Source: an uncultured Phocaeicola sp. (lineage in GTDB: Bacteria > Bacteroidota > Bacteroidia > Bacteroidales > Bacteroidaceae). From it: DNA of 64,000 nt. Where the stretch lies: positions 1 through 64,000 of the forward strand of contig CALUJF010000001.1 in the NCBI GenBank assembly GCA_944320855.1, read 5' to 3'. Below are positions 32,929 to 42,562 of the stretch, one piece after another; positions within the stretch are counted from its first letter, which is position 1; each line of letters starts with the position of its first letter. A program made the translations under genes and the position numbers. The notes beneath the pieces are model-generated. The model saw only the letters and a program-made list of their open reading frames with translations. It ran no database searches and was not told the origin of the DNA.

Positions 32929-34203
32929 TTAATTTCCTGCCGGTTTGTTTGTTAGCACAAACGGCGAAAGGCTATATTCAAAGTCCGCAAATTTATCGGG
33001 AACAGCAGGATTGAACGAAGTGTAATCAGCACGTACATGTTCTGCCAGGGGAAGTTTTGCCGCCTTAATTCCTTCAATAAAGCATTTTGAAATTTCATAA
33101 GCTCCAAAATTGCTGAAATGGGAATTGTCTTTCAACTCTTTTTCCTGTCCCTTGAATGTTCCCATCGGATAATGAACGAACATCTTTTTAGAATCTTCCA
33201 CCCCGGCAGCCTCTATCATGGTTTTAGTCATTTCCTGAAAATCTACAAGTACTATATTCTCACGCTTAGCTATTTCACGGATAACATCCGGATAATCCTC
33301 ATGCGTATCACGTATTTTTCCTTCCTTATCAAACTGACGGCGTCTGGTCGGTGTTACCAGTATAGGAACAGCTCCTTTCAATCTTGCTTCATCAATGAAT
33401 TGTTTTATATAATAGGCAAATGAATAATGAGCCCCCACACCGGGACCTTTTTGTTTTTGGTCATTATGACCAAATTCCACAACCACATAGTCGCCTTTTT
33501 TCATCTGCGTAAGAGCCTTCTTTAATCTTAGTCCACCCAAAAAAGTGTTCGCTGACAAACCTGACTCTGCATAATTGGCTACACAAACATTCTCATCAAA
33601 GAAATAAGGCAGCATCTGTCCCCAGCCTGTATAAGGCTCCGCATCATTGTCAACAACCGTAGAGTTTCCACAAAGGAAAACCGTTGGCACGTTGGGGGCC
33701 GGTTCAATCTCAATGTAACTTACACGCGGAGCTGCTCCATTAAACTCAAGAGTAAGTTTGTCATCCCAGTTCATGCTTGTCTTCTCACGTGGTTTTATCT
33801 TAACCTTTTCCCTACCTTTAATAATTGTATTGCGTTTGTTGATTACAAATGTCTGTTTTATCAACTCTCCCTTCTTCGTTTGCAAATTGTTTACAAACAT
33901 TCTGCGCGACTCTCCACGTACCGTTGTCTTTCCATCTGATTTCTTAGTTCCAAGTGTTACCGTTACCTTGTAATTACCATCCGGAACATTGACAGAGAAA
34001 AAGAAAGGTTCATCGCTTTTTCCGTCCCATGCAGGCATCATGTCATACCCGTAACCTTTTTCTTCTGAAAATCTACTTTCAGAAGTTATGGCAGTAAAGC
34101 CGGCCAAAGGTTTCTTCTCTCCGGTAAAATCAAATTTGAAAGACTGCGCTTTAGCTGTACCAAACACAGCTAAAAACATTATCGTGATTATTGAACTTTT
34201 CAT
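32929..34203 (-). CDS. rhamnogalacturonan acetylesterase (CE12, SGNH family)
   Basis: 424 residues, signal peptide (about 1-19). An N-terminal beta-sandwich (about 22-165, similar to those fused to CE12 enzymes) precedes the SGNH hydrolase domain. Its blocks are present: block I VFLCGNSTVVDN (catalytic Ser), GWGQMLPYF, block III EFGHNDQ (Gly/Asn oxyanion) and block V DNSHFSNFGAYEIS (catalytic Asp and His). CE12 removes acetyl groups from the galacturonic acid of rhamnogalacturonan I, which would open the backbone for the PL11 and PL9 lyases encoded nearby. It starts 2 bases after the fimbrillin-like gene, so it is in the same operon. Confidence 0.93.
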   Translation of the reverse strand: MKSSIITIMFLAVFGTAKAQSFKFDFTGEKKPLAGFTAITSESRFSEEKGYGYDMMPAWDGKSDEPFFFSVNVPDGNYKVTVTLGTKKSDGKTTVRGESRRMFVNNLQTKKGELIKQTFVINKRNTIIKGREKVKIKPREKTSMNWDDKLTLEFNGAAPRVSYIEIEPAPNVPTVFLCGNSTVVDNDAEPYTGWGQMLPYFFDENVCVANYAESGLSANTFLGGLRLKKALTQMKKGDYVVVEFGHNDQKQKGPGVGAHYSFAYYIKQFIDEARLKGAVPILVTPTRRRQFDKEGKIRDTHEDYPDVIREIAKRENIVLVDFQEMTKTMIEAAGVEDSKKMFVHYPMGTFKGQEKELKDNSHFSNFGAYEISKCFIEGIKAAKLPLAEHVRADYTSFNPAVPDKFADFEYSLSPFVLTNKPAGN

Positions 34204-34205
34204 AA

Positions 34206-35801
34206 TCAGAACGCGATGCTAAGTCTGAAGAATCCTTTTATACCATTAGAATTTCTTGTGAGATAAAGAGCTATATCTCCCCCCGGCACTAACATCGGAG
34301 AACCCCAAGTGTAAGAAGATCCTCGCAAATCTGAAGTCCAATAGAATGTCTCATTGTTCGTTGTTCCGAAATCATTGTATTGTAACAATGCTCCACCTGC
34401 CTTTACCACACTCGCATTAACGGTGTCATAATTATCTATCACAGCTTTAAACTCCGCGTATGAGGGTATGTACCATGTAGAAGCTTTTGTAACTGTATTA
34501 GAAGTATTAAAGCCATCAATTATAGCCAACGTTGCACTTACGCCTGTCTGCGCATCATCATTTATAGTTTCGGAAGCTGCCTTAACAAAACGAGTATTAT
34601 TATATCCCAACATTCTTTCTCCAATACTTGTCAGATTGAGATTTGTGCCAATATATTTTTCTGAAGTAGAAGTATTATTTTGGTCTTCATACCAATCAGA
34701 AAAGTCATATTTTGCAGTCGCAAAACGATCAGCGGTACCATTATTCGCATTATTGATTGCTATTGCAAGCCCGTTTGTACAAGTAGGATACTCAAATGCA
34801 AGTATATCCATACTTGCATTATAGCCATACAATACAGACGGCTGTGGATTTCCTACATAGTAAACAACTCCTCTCACATTACTTTTCATGGATTCAAAAT
34901 CAGGATCATCCTTGTCTATTACGTTTCCATCCGCAAGAAGAAAATCACCGATTTCAAGAACATTCGGCAATTTTTCTTCGGTCACGGCAATACTGCCATT
35001 ATCTACCTTATTACCCCAATCGGCAATTGTGGGAGAAGAAATAGAAAGCTGTTCACCAGGTTCAGTGGTTGAGACATCAATGGTGTACTGGTATTCTGTA
35101 TTTACATCAAGACTTGTAAGCGAGATTTCACCACCGTATGCCTTGCCATTATATTCCACTAATACAGAAATCTTTTCAGTTAAATTTTGAACAGGAGTAA
35201 GAATAAATGCTGTCGGTGTTCCAAATGTAAAATCTGAAGTAAGTGTTCCAAGCGTACTTGGAGAAGTAACCTCTCCGGTAAGTGTATTGAACTTGCCATC
35301 AGTATATACATTCTGAAGATGAATCTTTCCGGTTCCTTCTCCGCCATTTCCACTTATAGTAATACTGATTTTTGACATTTTATGCTGAAACTGAAAAGTG
35401 GCATTTGGATTTTCTCTTGTCACATCAGCCGAAGCCCACATAAAATCCTGTGGTGTAGTGAAACTTATTTCCGGATTCGATGCACTTACTGTCTCCAAAT
35501 AAGGATAATACGCTGTATAAGTATAGGTACCACCTCCCAGCACATAAACAGGAGCCTCAGTTGCAAAATTAGGTGTTCCATCACTTGTAAAATAAAGAAT
35601 GTTCTCATGGTTGGCAGAAGCGCAACTAACACCTATTTCGTCATTAGATTCCCAAGACGTACCGGTCACACGCGACTCTATCTGATTGATACCACCTGTA
35701 ACAACAAGTTTTCCGCCTGCCAAATCAGCACCCTCGTACTGTTCCTTTACACAAGCACTTAAAGCCAAAACAACAGCTGATAATAAAAAATACAGTTTCA
35801 T
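34206..35801 (-). CDS. fimbrillin-family-like surface lipoprotein
   Basis: 531 residues. Lipobox LSAC (Cys about 17). About residues 35-275 read as the two-domain fimbrillin fold (Mfa-like_1): TGTSWESNDEIGVSC, YTYTAYYPY, QFQHKMSKISITI and YQYTIDVS. The C-terminal half (about 290-531) has WYIPSYAEFKAVIDNY and FYWTSDLRGSSYTWG, the pattern of the DUF1566/FISUMP-like domain. It heads the operon with the CE12 and unknown gene. Fimbrillin-like proteins usually build pili; here the neighbours suggest a surface glycan-binding role next to SusCD, which is inference. Confidence 0.8.
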   Translation of the reverse strand: MKLYFLLSAVVLALSACVKEQYEGADLAGGKLVVTGGINQIESRVTGTSWESNDEIGVSCASANHENILYFTSDGTPNFATEAPVYVLGGGTYTYTAYYPYLETVSASNPEISFTTPQDFMWASADVTRENPNATFQFQHKMSKISITISGNGGEGTGKIHLQNVYTDGKFNTLTGEVTSPSTLGTLTSDFTFGTPTAFILTPVQNLTEKISVLVEYNGKAYGGEISLTSLDVNTEYQYTIDVSTTEPGEQLSISSPTIADWGNKVDNGSIAVTEEKLPNVLEIGDFLLADGNVIDKDDPDFESMKSNVRGVVYYVGNPQPSVLYGYNASMDILAFEYPTCTNGLAIAINNANNGTADRFATAKYDFSDWYEDQNNTSTSEKYIGTNLNLTSIGERMLGYNNTRFVKAASETINDDAQTGVSATLAIIDGFNTSNTVTKASTWYIPSYAEFKAVIDNYDTVNASVVKAGGALLQYNDFGTTNNETFYWTSDLRGSSYTWGSPMLVPGGDIALYLTRNSNGIKGFFRLSIAF

Positions 35802-35926
35802 AATTGATTTATTTTTTGGTTAATAATATAATAATACAAACTAATTCTTTTATTATATTTAAAAGGTATGCCAATAACTCTGCTTTCATTTATGCTACAA
35901 AAATACAGCACCTATAATAACACTTC

Positions 35927-35950
35927 TTGTAACATTGTCCGTTTTTACAA
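35927..35950. promoter_or_regulatory. inverted repeat TTGTAA-N12-TTACAA in a divergent promoter region
   Basis: TTGTAA (35927-35932) and TTACAA (35945-35950) form a 24-base inverted repeat in the 276-base interval between the divergent fimbrillin-like and PL9 genes. ACATTGTC occurs at 35932 and again at 35961. No GTTCA arrays are here. It could be an operator for one or both genes, but the base composition makes chance possible. Confidence 0.3.
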
Positions 35951-36077
35951 GTATTTTTATACATTGTCAATAACAAATAACAGTACGCATTATTATACAA
36001 GAAGAATGTACAATTTTACCATATTAATTTCAAGGTAAAGATGCATCTTTGTATTATAAAAAACAAAAAATTAATAT

Positions 36078-37619
36078 ATGAACAAATATTTAATTTCCCT
36101 ATTTTTCATTTCAACAAGTTATTTAACAAATGCACAGTCGCGCGATTTCTATATTTCTCCAAACGGGAATGACAATACAGCAGACGGTTCTATAGAAAAA
36201 CCTTATAGAAGCCTAAAGTATGTTCAGGAACTTGTGAATCCAGGCGACAGAGTTATATTCCGCGGAGGAACATACAAGCCAACTGTTGAAAATTCAATGG
36301 GAGAACGCTCTTCCATATATTCCTGCGCATTTATTCTGGAAAAAGACGGAGAAGAAGGAAAGCCAATAACATATATGGCTTATCCAGGCGAACAACCAAT
36401 ATTCGATATGTCTGAATATAAACCTGAGAACAAACGTGTATCCGTGTTCTACGTCAGCGGCTCGTGGCTACATATAAAAGGACTTGAGGTAACAGGTACA
36501 CAAGTTACAATATCGGATGGAAGTAATACACAAAGCGAATGTTTCAGCAATAGAGGCGGAAGCAACAATATATATGAAGAATTAAAGATACACCACGGAA
36601 TGGGCATTGGATGGTATCTTGTAAAAGGAGGCAATAATCTTGTGCTTAATTGTGACGCATGGTGCAATTATGATGAAAAAAATGGTGGAGGAAATGTTGA
36701 CGGTTTCGGATGCCACCCGTCAAAGGGGGACACAGGCAATGTGCTTCGCGGATGTCGCGCATGGTGGAACAGCGATGACGGATTTGACCTTATTCATTCG
36801 GCAGAAGCAGTATGGATAGACAATTGCTGGGCTTTTTACAATGGTTACAAGCCCAATACATTCAAAAGCGCAGCCGATGGCAACGGCATAAAAGCAGGTG
36901 GATATGGAATGAGTGAGAACTCAAAAATAGCAGAAGTCATTCCGATGCACAAGATTACAAATTGCCTTACGTACCGTAACAAGTCCGGCGGTTTCTACTC
37001 CAATCATCATTTAGGCGGTATAATATGGATAAACAATACCGGAGTTTACAACAGATGGAATTACAATATGGTAAACCGCAAAAGTGTGGAAGAGGCTGTA
37101 GATGTGGCAGGTTACAATCATTTTCTTGCAAACAATATATCATTCAATCCAAGAGAAGATGGCGTCATAAATCTTGATAAAACAAGTTCCACAATAATCA
37201 ACAATTCGTTCGATTCTCAGAATTTTACAATTTCCGACTTAGACTTCAAGTCCTCAGACCCTGATGAAATGATGTCTGAAAGACAAGAAAACGGTTCTCT
37301 GCCTTCGATTAATTTCATGCAGCCTACCGATGATTCTGTTATATCGCAATTGCGCATGGGATATACTTTTCAAGCTCCGGAAATAGAAGACATCACAGAA
37401 GAGAAATGGCTTATAGCACCTACAATAGTAACAGATGGTAATGAAGCATGGATAGAAGGTCCCGGAGCCGAAGTGCTGGATGCCTTCCTTGCAAATGACA
37501 TAAAATTGAAAATTACTGACGGTAAAGTAAACCTTACAGGTATAAATAACAAAGAAATAACACTTAAAGCAAGACTTACAACAGGAGTCATTATAATCCA
37601 AACAATAAACCGTGAATAA
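36078..37619 (+). CDS. PL9 polysaccharide lyase (pectate/rhamnogalacturonan lyase)
   Basis: 513 residues, signal peptide (about 1-20), then a right-handed parallel beta-helix. DFYISPNGNDNTADGS and KPYRSLKYVQELVNPGD are the usual PL9 start. The Ca-binding and active-site region reads GGNVDGFGCHPSKGDTGN and CRAWWNSDDGFDL. SAADGNGIKAGGYG holds K272, matching the catalytic lysine of Dickeya Pel9A (K273). It cleaves galacturonic acid-containing pectin by beta-elimination outside the cell. The genes upstream (fimbrillin operon) run the other way; a small lipoprotein gene follows 2 bases later. Confidence 0.88.
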   Translation: MNKYLISLFFISTSYLTNAQSRDFYISPNGNDNTADGSIEKPYRSLKYVQELVNPGDRVIFRGGTYKPTVENSMGERSSIYSCAFILEKDGEEGKPITYMAYPGEQPIFDMSEYKPENKRVSVFYVSGSWLHIKGLEVTGTQVTISDGSNTQSECFSNRGGSNNIYEELKIHHGMGIGWYLVKGGNNLVLNCDAWCNYDEKNGGGNVDGFGCHPSKGDTGNVLRGCRAWWNSDDGFDLIHSAEAVWIDNCWAFYNGYKPNTFKSAADGNGIKAGGYGMSENSKIAEVIPMHKITNCLTYRNKSGGFYSNHHLGGIIWINNTGVYNRWNYNMVNRKSVEEAVDVAGYNHFLANNISFNPREDGVINLDKTSSTIINNSFDSQNFTISDLDFKSSDPDEMMSERQENGSLPSINFMQPTDDSVISQLRMGYTFQAPEIEDITEEKWLIAPTIVTDGNEAWIEGPGAEVLDAFLANDIKLKITDGKVNLTGINNKEITLKARLTTGVIIIQTINRE

Positions 37620-37621
37620 AT

Positions 37622-38026
37622 ATGAGAAAGATATTATTATTTATTTTTACCATTTTCATGTTGACGTTTTACTCTTGCAGTAAAGAACATAATGTGAGTG
37701 TCATCAAGAAAAAGCCCGCTACAATTACTTGGAACGAGGAAAACATCAATTTTGCTGAATCATCTCAATGGTGTCTGTCACGCTCAAACAGATGGATAGC
37801 TATGACAAATTACAGCCAGAAAACACAATATTACATTGAATGGGAAGGAGGAATGTCGGAAGGCATAAAAAGCAATCCTATGTTTAAGATATCAAAAAAC
37901 GGAAACGGTCCGACAAATCAGAATATTACCACACTTGAACTTAAGTCTGACGGTATCAACTGTACCTTGACCTTCTTAGGGAAAAACGGCGAATCCGGAG
38001 TACTGACATTTCCACTTAGCAATTAG
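37622..38026 (+). CDS. small lipoprotein downstream of the PL9 gene
   Basis: 134 residues, not recognised. A lipoprotein signal with lipobox FYSC (Cys about 19) leads a compact beta-rich domain (WNEENINFAESSQWCLSRSN, ITTLELKSDGINCTLTFLG). It starts 2 bases after the PL9 stop, so it is co-translated with the lyase. Such pairs may anchor or assist the enzyme at the surface, but nothing in the sequence says so directly. It ends 33 bases before a strong hairpin. Confidence 0.55.
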   Translation: MRKILLFIFTIFMLTFYSCSKEHNVSVIKKKPATITWNEENINFAESSQWCLSRSNRWIAMTNYSQKTQYYIEWEGGMSEGIKSNPMFKISKNGNGPTNQNITTLELKSDGINCTLTFLGKNGESGVLTFPLSN

Positions 38027-38058
38027 ATAAACTTCTAAATACTTCTTTTTGTGAGATA

Positions 38059-38090
38059 GACTCCGGTTTTTATGTTTCAAAACCGGAGTC
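38059..38090. terminator. convergent terminator between the PL9 operon and the HTCS gene
   Basis: Perfect 12-bp stem GACTCCGGTTTT (38059-38070) / AAAACCGGAGTC (38079-38090). It overlaps the last codon and stop of the HTCS (38089-38091). It ends the plus-strand PL9 operon and probably the HTCS too. Confidence 0.75.
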
Positions 38091-41000
38091 AGTTATTTTC
38101 AGATTTTCCATTGCCAGGCATTCTGGTATTTTCTTTCTGATATACGCTTGGGGCTTTCCCAAACTGCGACTTAAAACATTTATTAAAATAGGCAGGATCA
38201 GAAATACCAACACGATATGATATTTCTGTTATTGTCATATCCGTTGTCAAAAGCATTTCTGCAGCCTTCTTCATTCTCATCACACGTAAATATTCCTTTG
38301 GCGCATAACCGGTAACCCCTTTCACCTTTCTGAAGAAAATAGTACGTCCCATTGCCATATCTGCCGCAAAGTCCTCAACAGAATAAGCAGAATTATCCAA
38401 TTGCTTTTCTACTATATCTGCAAGTTTATCGGCAAATTCCTTATCCTTGTCTCCCATAGGAAGTTGCGGTCTCGCCATTGTAGGATTAGCCGAAAACTTT
38501 GCAAAAAGATTTTCACGCTGTTCTATAAGTTTCGCTACCCTTGTTTTTAAGAACTTCAGATTAAAAGGTTTCGTCACATAAGCGTCAGCACCACTCGTTA
38601 TACCTTCTATTTTACAATCATCATTATTCAATGCTGTCAACTGAATTATCGGTATATGACTTGTGGCAAAATCTTCTTTTAGAAGACGTGTTACATCAAA
38701 ACCTGACATATCCGGCATCATGACATCGCATATTATAATGTTAACATCATTGTTTCGTGCCGCCTCAAGGCCACTGTTCCCATTACTGGCCGTCAAAATA
38801 ACAAAATTATCGGCAAATTCCGAACTTAAAAATGCACGTATATCGGTATCGTCATCTATTATCAGCATCTTTCTTAATCCAGAAATATCAGATGTATAAA
38901 CCTCCTTGTTCGTATTCGTTTCCTCCGGTTTGAAAATTGTTTCAAAACGAGGCCTTCCTATACCGCTTTGAAGTTTATATTCCGATTCAGGCAAATCGGA
39001 AGGCAATTCGACAGTGAAAATAGATCCTCCACACGGATTATCATTATGATAAATAACTCCCTTGTGAAGCTCTACAAGCCCGAAAGTAAGGTGTAATCCA
39101 ACTCCTATACTATTGGGTGACATTGCACTTTGCATGAAACGCGAAAATAACTGATGTTTCCTGTCTTCAGCAATCCCTATTCCATTATCAATTACCTGTA
39201 TTTTTATTATTCTTTTCTCATTCTCTACTTTTACCGCTAAATCCACTTCCCCTCCCTCGCGCGTGTATTTTATCGCATTAGATATAAGATTATTTACAAT
39301 CTTATCAAGCGCGCTACGGTCAACATTCATAAAAAACTCATTACAATCTGTTTTGAACTTAAAACTAAGATGCTTTGAGAAGGCTTCATCCTTAAAATTT
39401 TCATATATATCTTTTAAGAACCCTATTACTTCAGTAGGCTCAGAGTAAAGCAGAAGTTTATTTTTCTCAATTTTCCTGAATGTAAGCAATTCATCTATCA
39501 GACGCGACATCCTTTGAGAATTCTTGTCCAACGTAACCAACGGCATATTCAACCCTGCAAATGAAACTCCAGGATAGGAATCCTTGAGCGAACTTAGTTT
39601 GTCATGCAATTTCTCAAGTGAAATTTGAATCAAAGTCAAAGGTGTACGGAATTCGTGTGATATATTGGTAAAGAACTCCAGCTTATAATCTGTAAGCTGT
39701 TCCTCAACCCTCACCTTGTTGTGCAGTTCGTTTATACGCTTTATAACATAAAACACAAGATATGTACCTGAAATTATAAAAAGTACATATACAATCTTCA
39801 TCCACCAACTTGACCACCATGGTGGAGAGATAAAAATTCTACACTCAATTTTTTTATTCCACTCCCCTGATGAATCTGCCGCCTCAACTGACATTTTATA
39901 ATTACCTGGTTGTAAACTCTTCAGCGAAAGTTTATTTTGAACAGAAGGATGTCCCCATTCCGCGTCCATAGGCTCCACCTTATATCTGAATTTTGTTTGC
40001 TTCGGCCATTCAAAATCAAATGTAGAGAACTCAAAATCAATATTATTGCGATTGTAAGGAAGAGACAACTGGTAAACACCGTTTTTCACAGATAATTCCT
40101 CCACTCCTGTAATAAAAGGCATACGTTCTCCATTGACTCTAAATGAAGTGACAGTAATCGGAATGTCCCATTCATCCAAAGCTATTTTATTCAGTTCAAC
40201 AGTATAAGCTCCCTTACTTGTTCCAAGCAGTAGTTTACTATCATCCAAAAATACAGCACTGTTTGCTACATGAATATTCTGCAGAAGTGAAGACATGAAA
40301 ATGAAACTTTCCACGTTCAATGTTCTCACATTAATCCTTGAAACGCCGTATAATGTCGTGGCCCAAATGTATTCGCTGTTTTCTTTTATCAATGCCTGGA
40401 CATTGTTATGCCCTAATCCGGACTCCGTTCCCAAATGTTTGACTTCAGGTTTGTCCGTATTAGCATTAAAATCCAAAATTGATATACCATTATTCGCCTC
40501 ACCGACCCATATACGTCCTTGAGAATCCTCTAAAAAACAATGCACCTCATTTGAACGAAGCACTTTGTTCTCTATATTAAACAATCGTGGTGTATAATCC
40601 CTTTCGGAAATTTTCGCAATATCTACACGGTATGCACCAATATTTGTTGCAATCCACATATAACCTTTGCTATCCTCGAAAAAAGCCCTTATACGACGTT
40701 GTCCATAATCGTTATTCAGAAAGTTGATTTTCGAATACCCTTCATTATCCTGTGAAGGGACGAACACATCAACTCCTGAGCCGAAAGTTCCAATCCACAA
40801 CCATCCGTTACTTCCGGCATACAGGCTAAACACATCGCTGGAAGAAAGTTCCAAAGCCTTCTTATCAGCATATTTCTTACCGTTGAGAAAAAGCCCTTCT
40901 CCCCTCGTAGCTTCCCAACAATTGCCATCATTATCTATGACGACATCATAGATTATAGCATTCCTGTCTGACACACTCCATTCTGTCAAATCAGAATTGC

Positions 41001-42393
41001 AGCGGTACAATTTACCATCACGAGTAGAAAGAAAAATACTTCCATCTTTCATTTTTTTTATCATCCTTACTCCTATCTCTTTCCCATTGGATTCAGGAAA
41101 TTCCAAGACAGAAACGCCTTCACCATTTGTCTCAAGCATTACGGCTCCACCATTTTCCGTTCCAATCCATACATTACCCTGATTATCTATAGCAGAAGAT
41201 AAAAGATTATCGGTAGGAAGTATCTGATAATTATCTCCACTAGTGCTGATATGTTCAAGTTTTTCTTCTAAAGGAGAAAAGATAAAAAGTCCGTTTCCGC
41301 CTGTAGTTATCCAAGCCCTGCCTTCAGTATCACGTGTTACCGAATACCGTTCCATATCAATCAAATTGATAATACTTTCCGGAATAAGATGTAATGGCAC
41401 AAGTCTTCCATCATTGGAATCAAAATAATACAGATAACCACTCTCGTTATGCAGCCAATGCTCTCCACTATTATCGGTTATAACCTTTCCTGATATAATG
41501 TCTAACCCTTTCGGTGTATTTTTTACTTCAAATGTACTCTTGTCTATCGACTTGCCCCCACAGGCTGATGTGATGTACCAAACCCGATCTGTATCAAAAA
41601 CTCCAGGCAAATCATTTCTCGACTTAACACCTTCAATATTTCCTATCAAAGACAGTTCATTTGTTTCATCCAACTTCACTATATCTCCATTTATAGCAAT
41701 CAGCAAAGTAGCTTTATTACATGGAAGTATCCATTGATATAGGCGAGTATCATCAACGTTTACAGTTTTACCTGATATATATTCGAGCAATCCATTATCT
41801 GTGCTTATCAATATACGTCCCAAACTGTCTTGTTCTACGGAAAAAACATTATTGGACGGAAGTTTACCAACCTCCCGATTTAAAAGTTCGGTCTTTATTG
41901 TATCACCGGAATGTTCAATACGCTTTACTCCGGACTCGCCCCACAACCAAACAGAACGGTCTGAAAATTCTTTTATATATCTATAATTTTCCTTACTGTC
42001 CGAATCTGTATAAAAATTAACATACTTTTCTGTTCTTATATCAAGACATGTCACATTATCATTATATCCCAAGATCCATAGAAAACCGTACGAATCTTCC
42101 ATCAAATCCCTTATCTGAAACTCAGGAGAACTTAATGTCGCTTCAAGAGGAGAATATCTGACAATATCATAGCCGTCATAACGGGACAATCCGTTGAAAG
42201 TTGCAAACCACATATATCCCCTCTTATCCTGAAAAATCTTACGCACAGTATTATCAGACAATCCGTTTGTAGTGGCAAACTTTATTGAACGTACGTCTGT
42301 CGCACACATACACGTATTTCCACACAAAAGTGCCGCCAATATCAGATGAGTTACTATGAGAATATGTTTTATGTGGTTCGTTTTAAGCATCAT
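38089..42393 (-). CDS. hybrid two-component system regulator (HTCS) of the rhamnogalacturonan PUL
   Basis: 1434 residues. Signal peptide (about 1-32). Two beta-propellers of Reg_prop repeats (about 35-750; IFQDKRGYMWFATFNGLSRYDGY, FEDSKGYMWIATNIGAYR) and a Y_Y_Y domain (about 770-855) sense a sugar in the periplasm. Transmembrane helix about 865-885. HisKA with phospho-acceptor His in NISHEFRTPLTLI (H913), HATPase with DNGIGIA, receiver domain with phospho-Asp in IICDVMMPDMSG (D1223), and a C-terminal AraC HTH (about 1320-1425). One protein thus senses, phosphorylates and activates transcription. Probably binds the phased arrays upstream of susC and GH105. A -7 box (TATGTTTG, 42410-42417) is upstream. 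Confidence 0.95.
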   Translation of the reverse strand: MMLKTNHIKHILIVTHLILAALLCGNTCMCATDVRSIKFATTNGLSDNTVRKIFQDKRGYMWFATFNGLSRYDGYDIVRYSPLEATLSSPEFQIRDLMEDSYGFLWILGYNDNVTCLDIRTEKYVNFYTDSDSKENYRYIKEFSDRSVWLWGESGVKRIEHSGDTIKTELLNREVGKLPSNNVFSVEQDSLGRILISTDNGLLEYISGKTVNVDDTRLYQWILPCNKATLLIAINGDIVKLDETNELSLIGNIEGVKSRNDLPGVFDTDRVWYITSACGGKSIDKSTFEVKNTPKGLDIISGKVITDNSGEHWLHNESGYLYYFDSNDGRLVPLHLIPESIINLIDMERYSVTRDTEGRAWITTGGNGLFIFSPLEEKLEHISTSGDNYQILPTDNLLSSAIDNQGNVWIGTENGGAVMLETNGEGVSVLEFPESNGKEIGVRMIKKMKDGSIFLSTRDGKLYRCNSDLTEWSVSDRNAIIYDVVIDNDGNCWEATRGEGLFLNGKKYADKKALELSSSDVFSLYAGSNGWLWIGTFGSGVDVFVPSQDNEGYSKINFLNNDYGQRRIRAFFEDSKGYMWIATNIGAYRVDIAKISERDYTPRLFNIENKVLRSNEVHCFLEDSQGRIWVGEANNGISILDFNANTDKPEVKHLGTESGLGHNNVQALIKENSEYIWATTLYGVSRINVRTLNVESFIFMSSLLQNIHVANSAVFLDDSKLLLGTSKGAYTVELNKIALDEWDIPITVTSFRVNGERMPFITGVEELSVKNGVYQLSLPYNRNNIDFEFSTFDFEWPKQTKFRYKVEPMDAEWGHPSVQNKLSLKSLQPGNYKMSVEAADSSGEWNKKIECRIFISPPWWSSWWMKIVYVLFIISGTYLVFYVIKRINELHNKVRVEEQLTDYKLEFFTNISHEFRTPLTLIQISLEKLHDKLSSLKDSYPGVSFAGLNMPLVTLDKNSQRMSRLIDELLTFRKIEKNKLLLYSEPTEVIGFLKDIYENFKDEAFSKHLSFKFKTDCNEFFMNVDRSALDKIVNNLISNAIKYTREGGEVDLAVKVENEKRIIKIQVIDNGIGIAEDRKHQLFSRFMQSAMSPNSIGVGLHLTFGLVELHKGVIYHNDNPCGGSIFTVELPSDLPESEYKLQSGIGRPRFETIFKPEETNTNKEVYTSDISGLRKMLIIDDDTDIRAFLSSEFADNFVILTASNGNSGLEAARNNDVNIIICDVMMPDMSGFDVTRLLKEDFATSHIPIIQLTALNNDDCKIEGITSGADAYVTKPFNLKFLKTRVAKLIEQRENLFAKFSANPTMARPQLPMGDKDKEFADKLADIVEKQLDNSAYSVEDFAADMAMGRTIFFRKVKGVTGYAPKEYLRVMRMKKAAEMLLTTDMTITEISYRVGISDPAYFNKCFKSQFGKAPSVYQKENTRMPGNGKSENN

Positions 42394-42409
42394 CGTAAAT
42401 AATTATAAG

Positions 42410-42417
42410 CAAACATA
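42410..42417 (-). promoter_or_regulatory. -7 box upstream of the HTCS gene
   Basis: TATGTTTG on the minus strand, an exact TAnnTTTG match 17 bases upstream of the HTCS start; -33 box not clear. No GTTCA array, so no sign of autoregulation through that motif. Confidence 0.35.
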
Positions 42418-42562
42418 CAAAAAATATCCTTTTATCTATGTAGAATATGGTATAAATTTCATCTTTAAGAAAAAAGTATATAAAAAAAGTCCCGGTTACA
42501 TCATGCCGACAGTAACTTCACAATGTGATTTACAGATAATTCAGAATTATAACAATTTAAAA

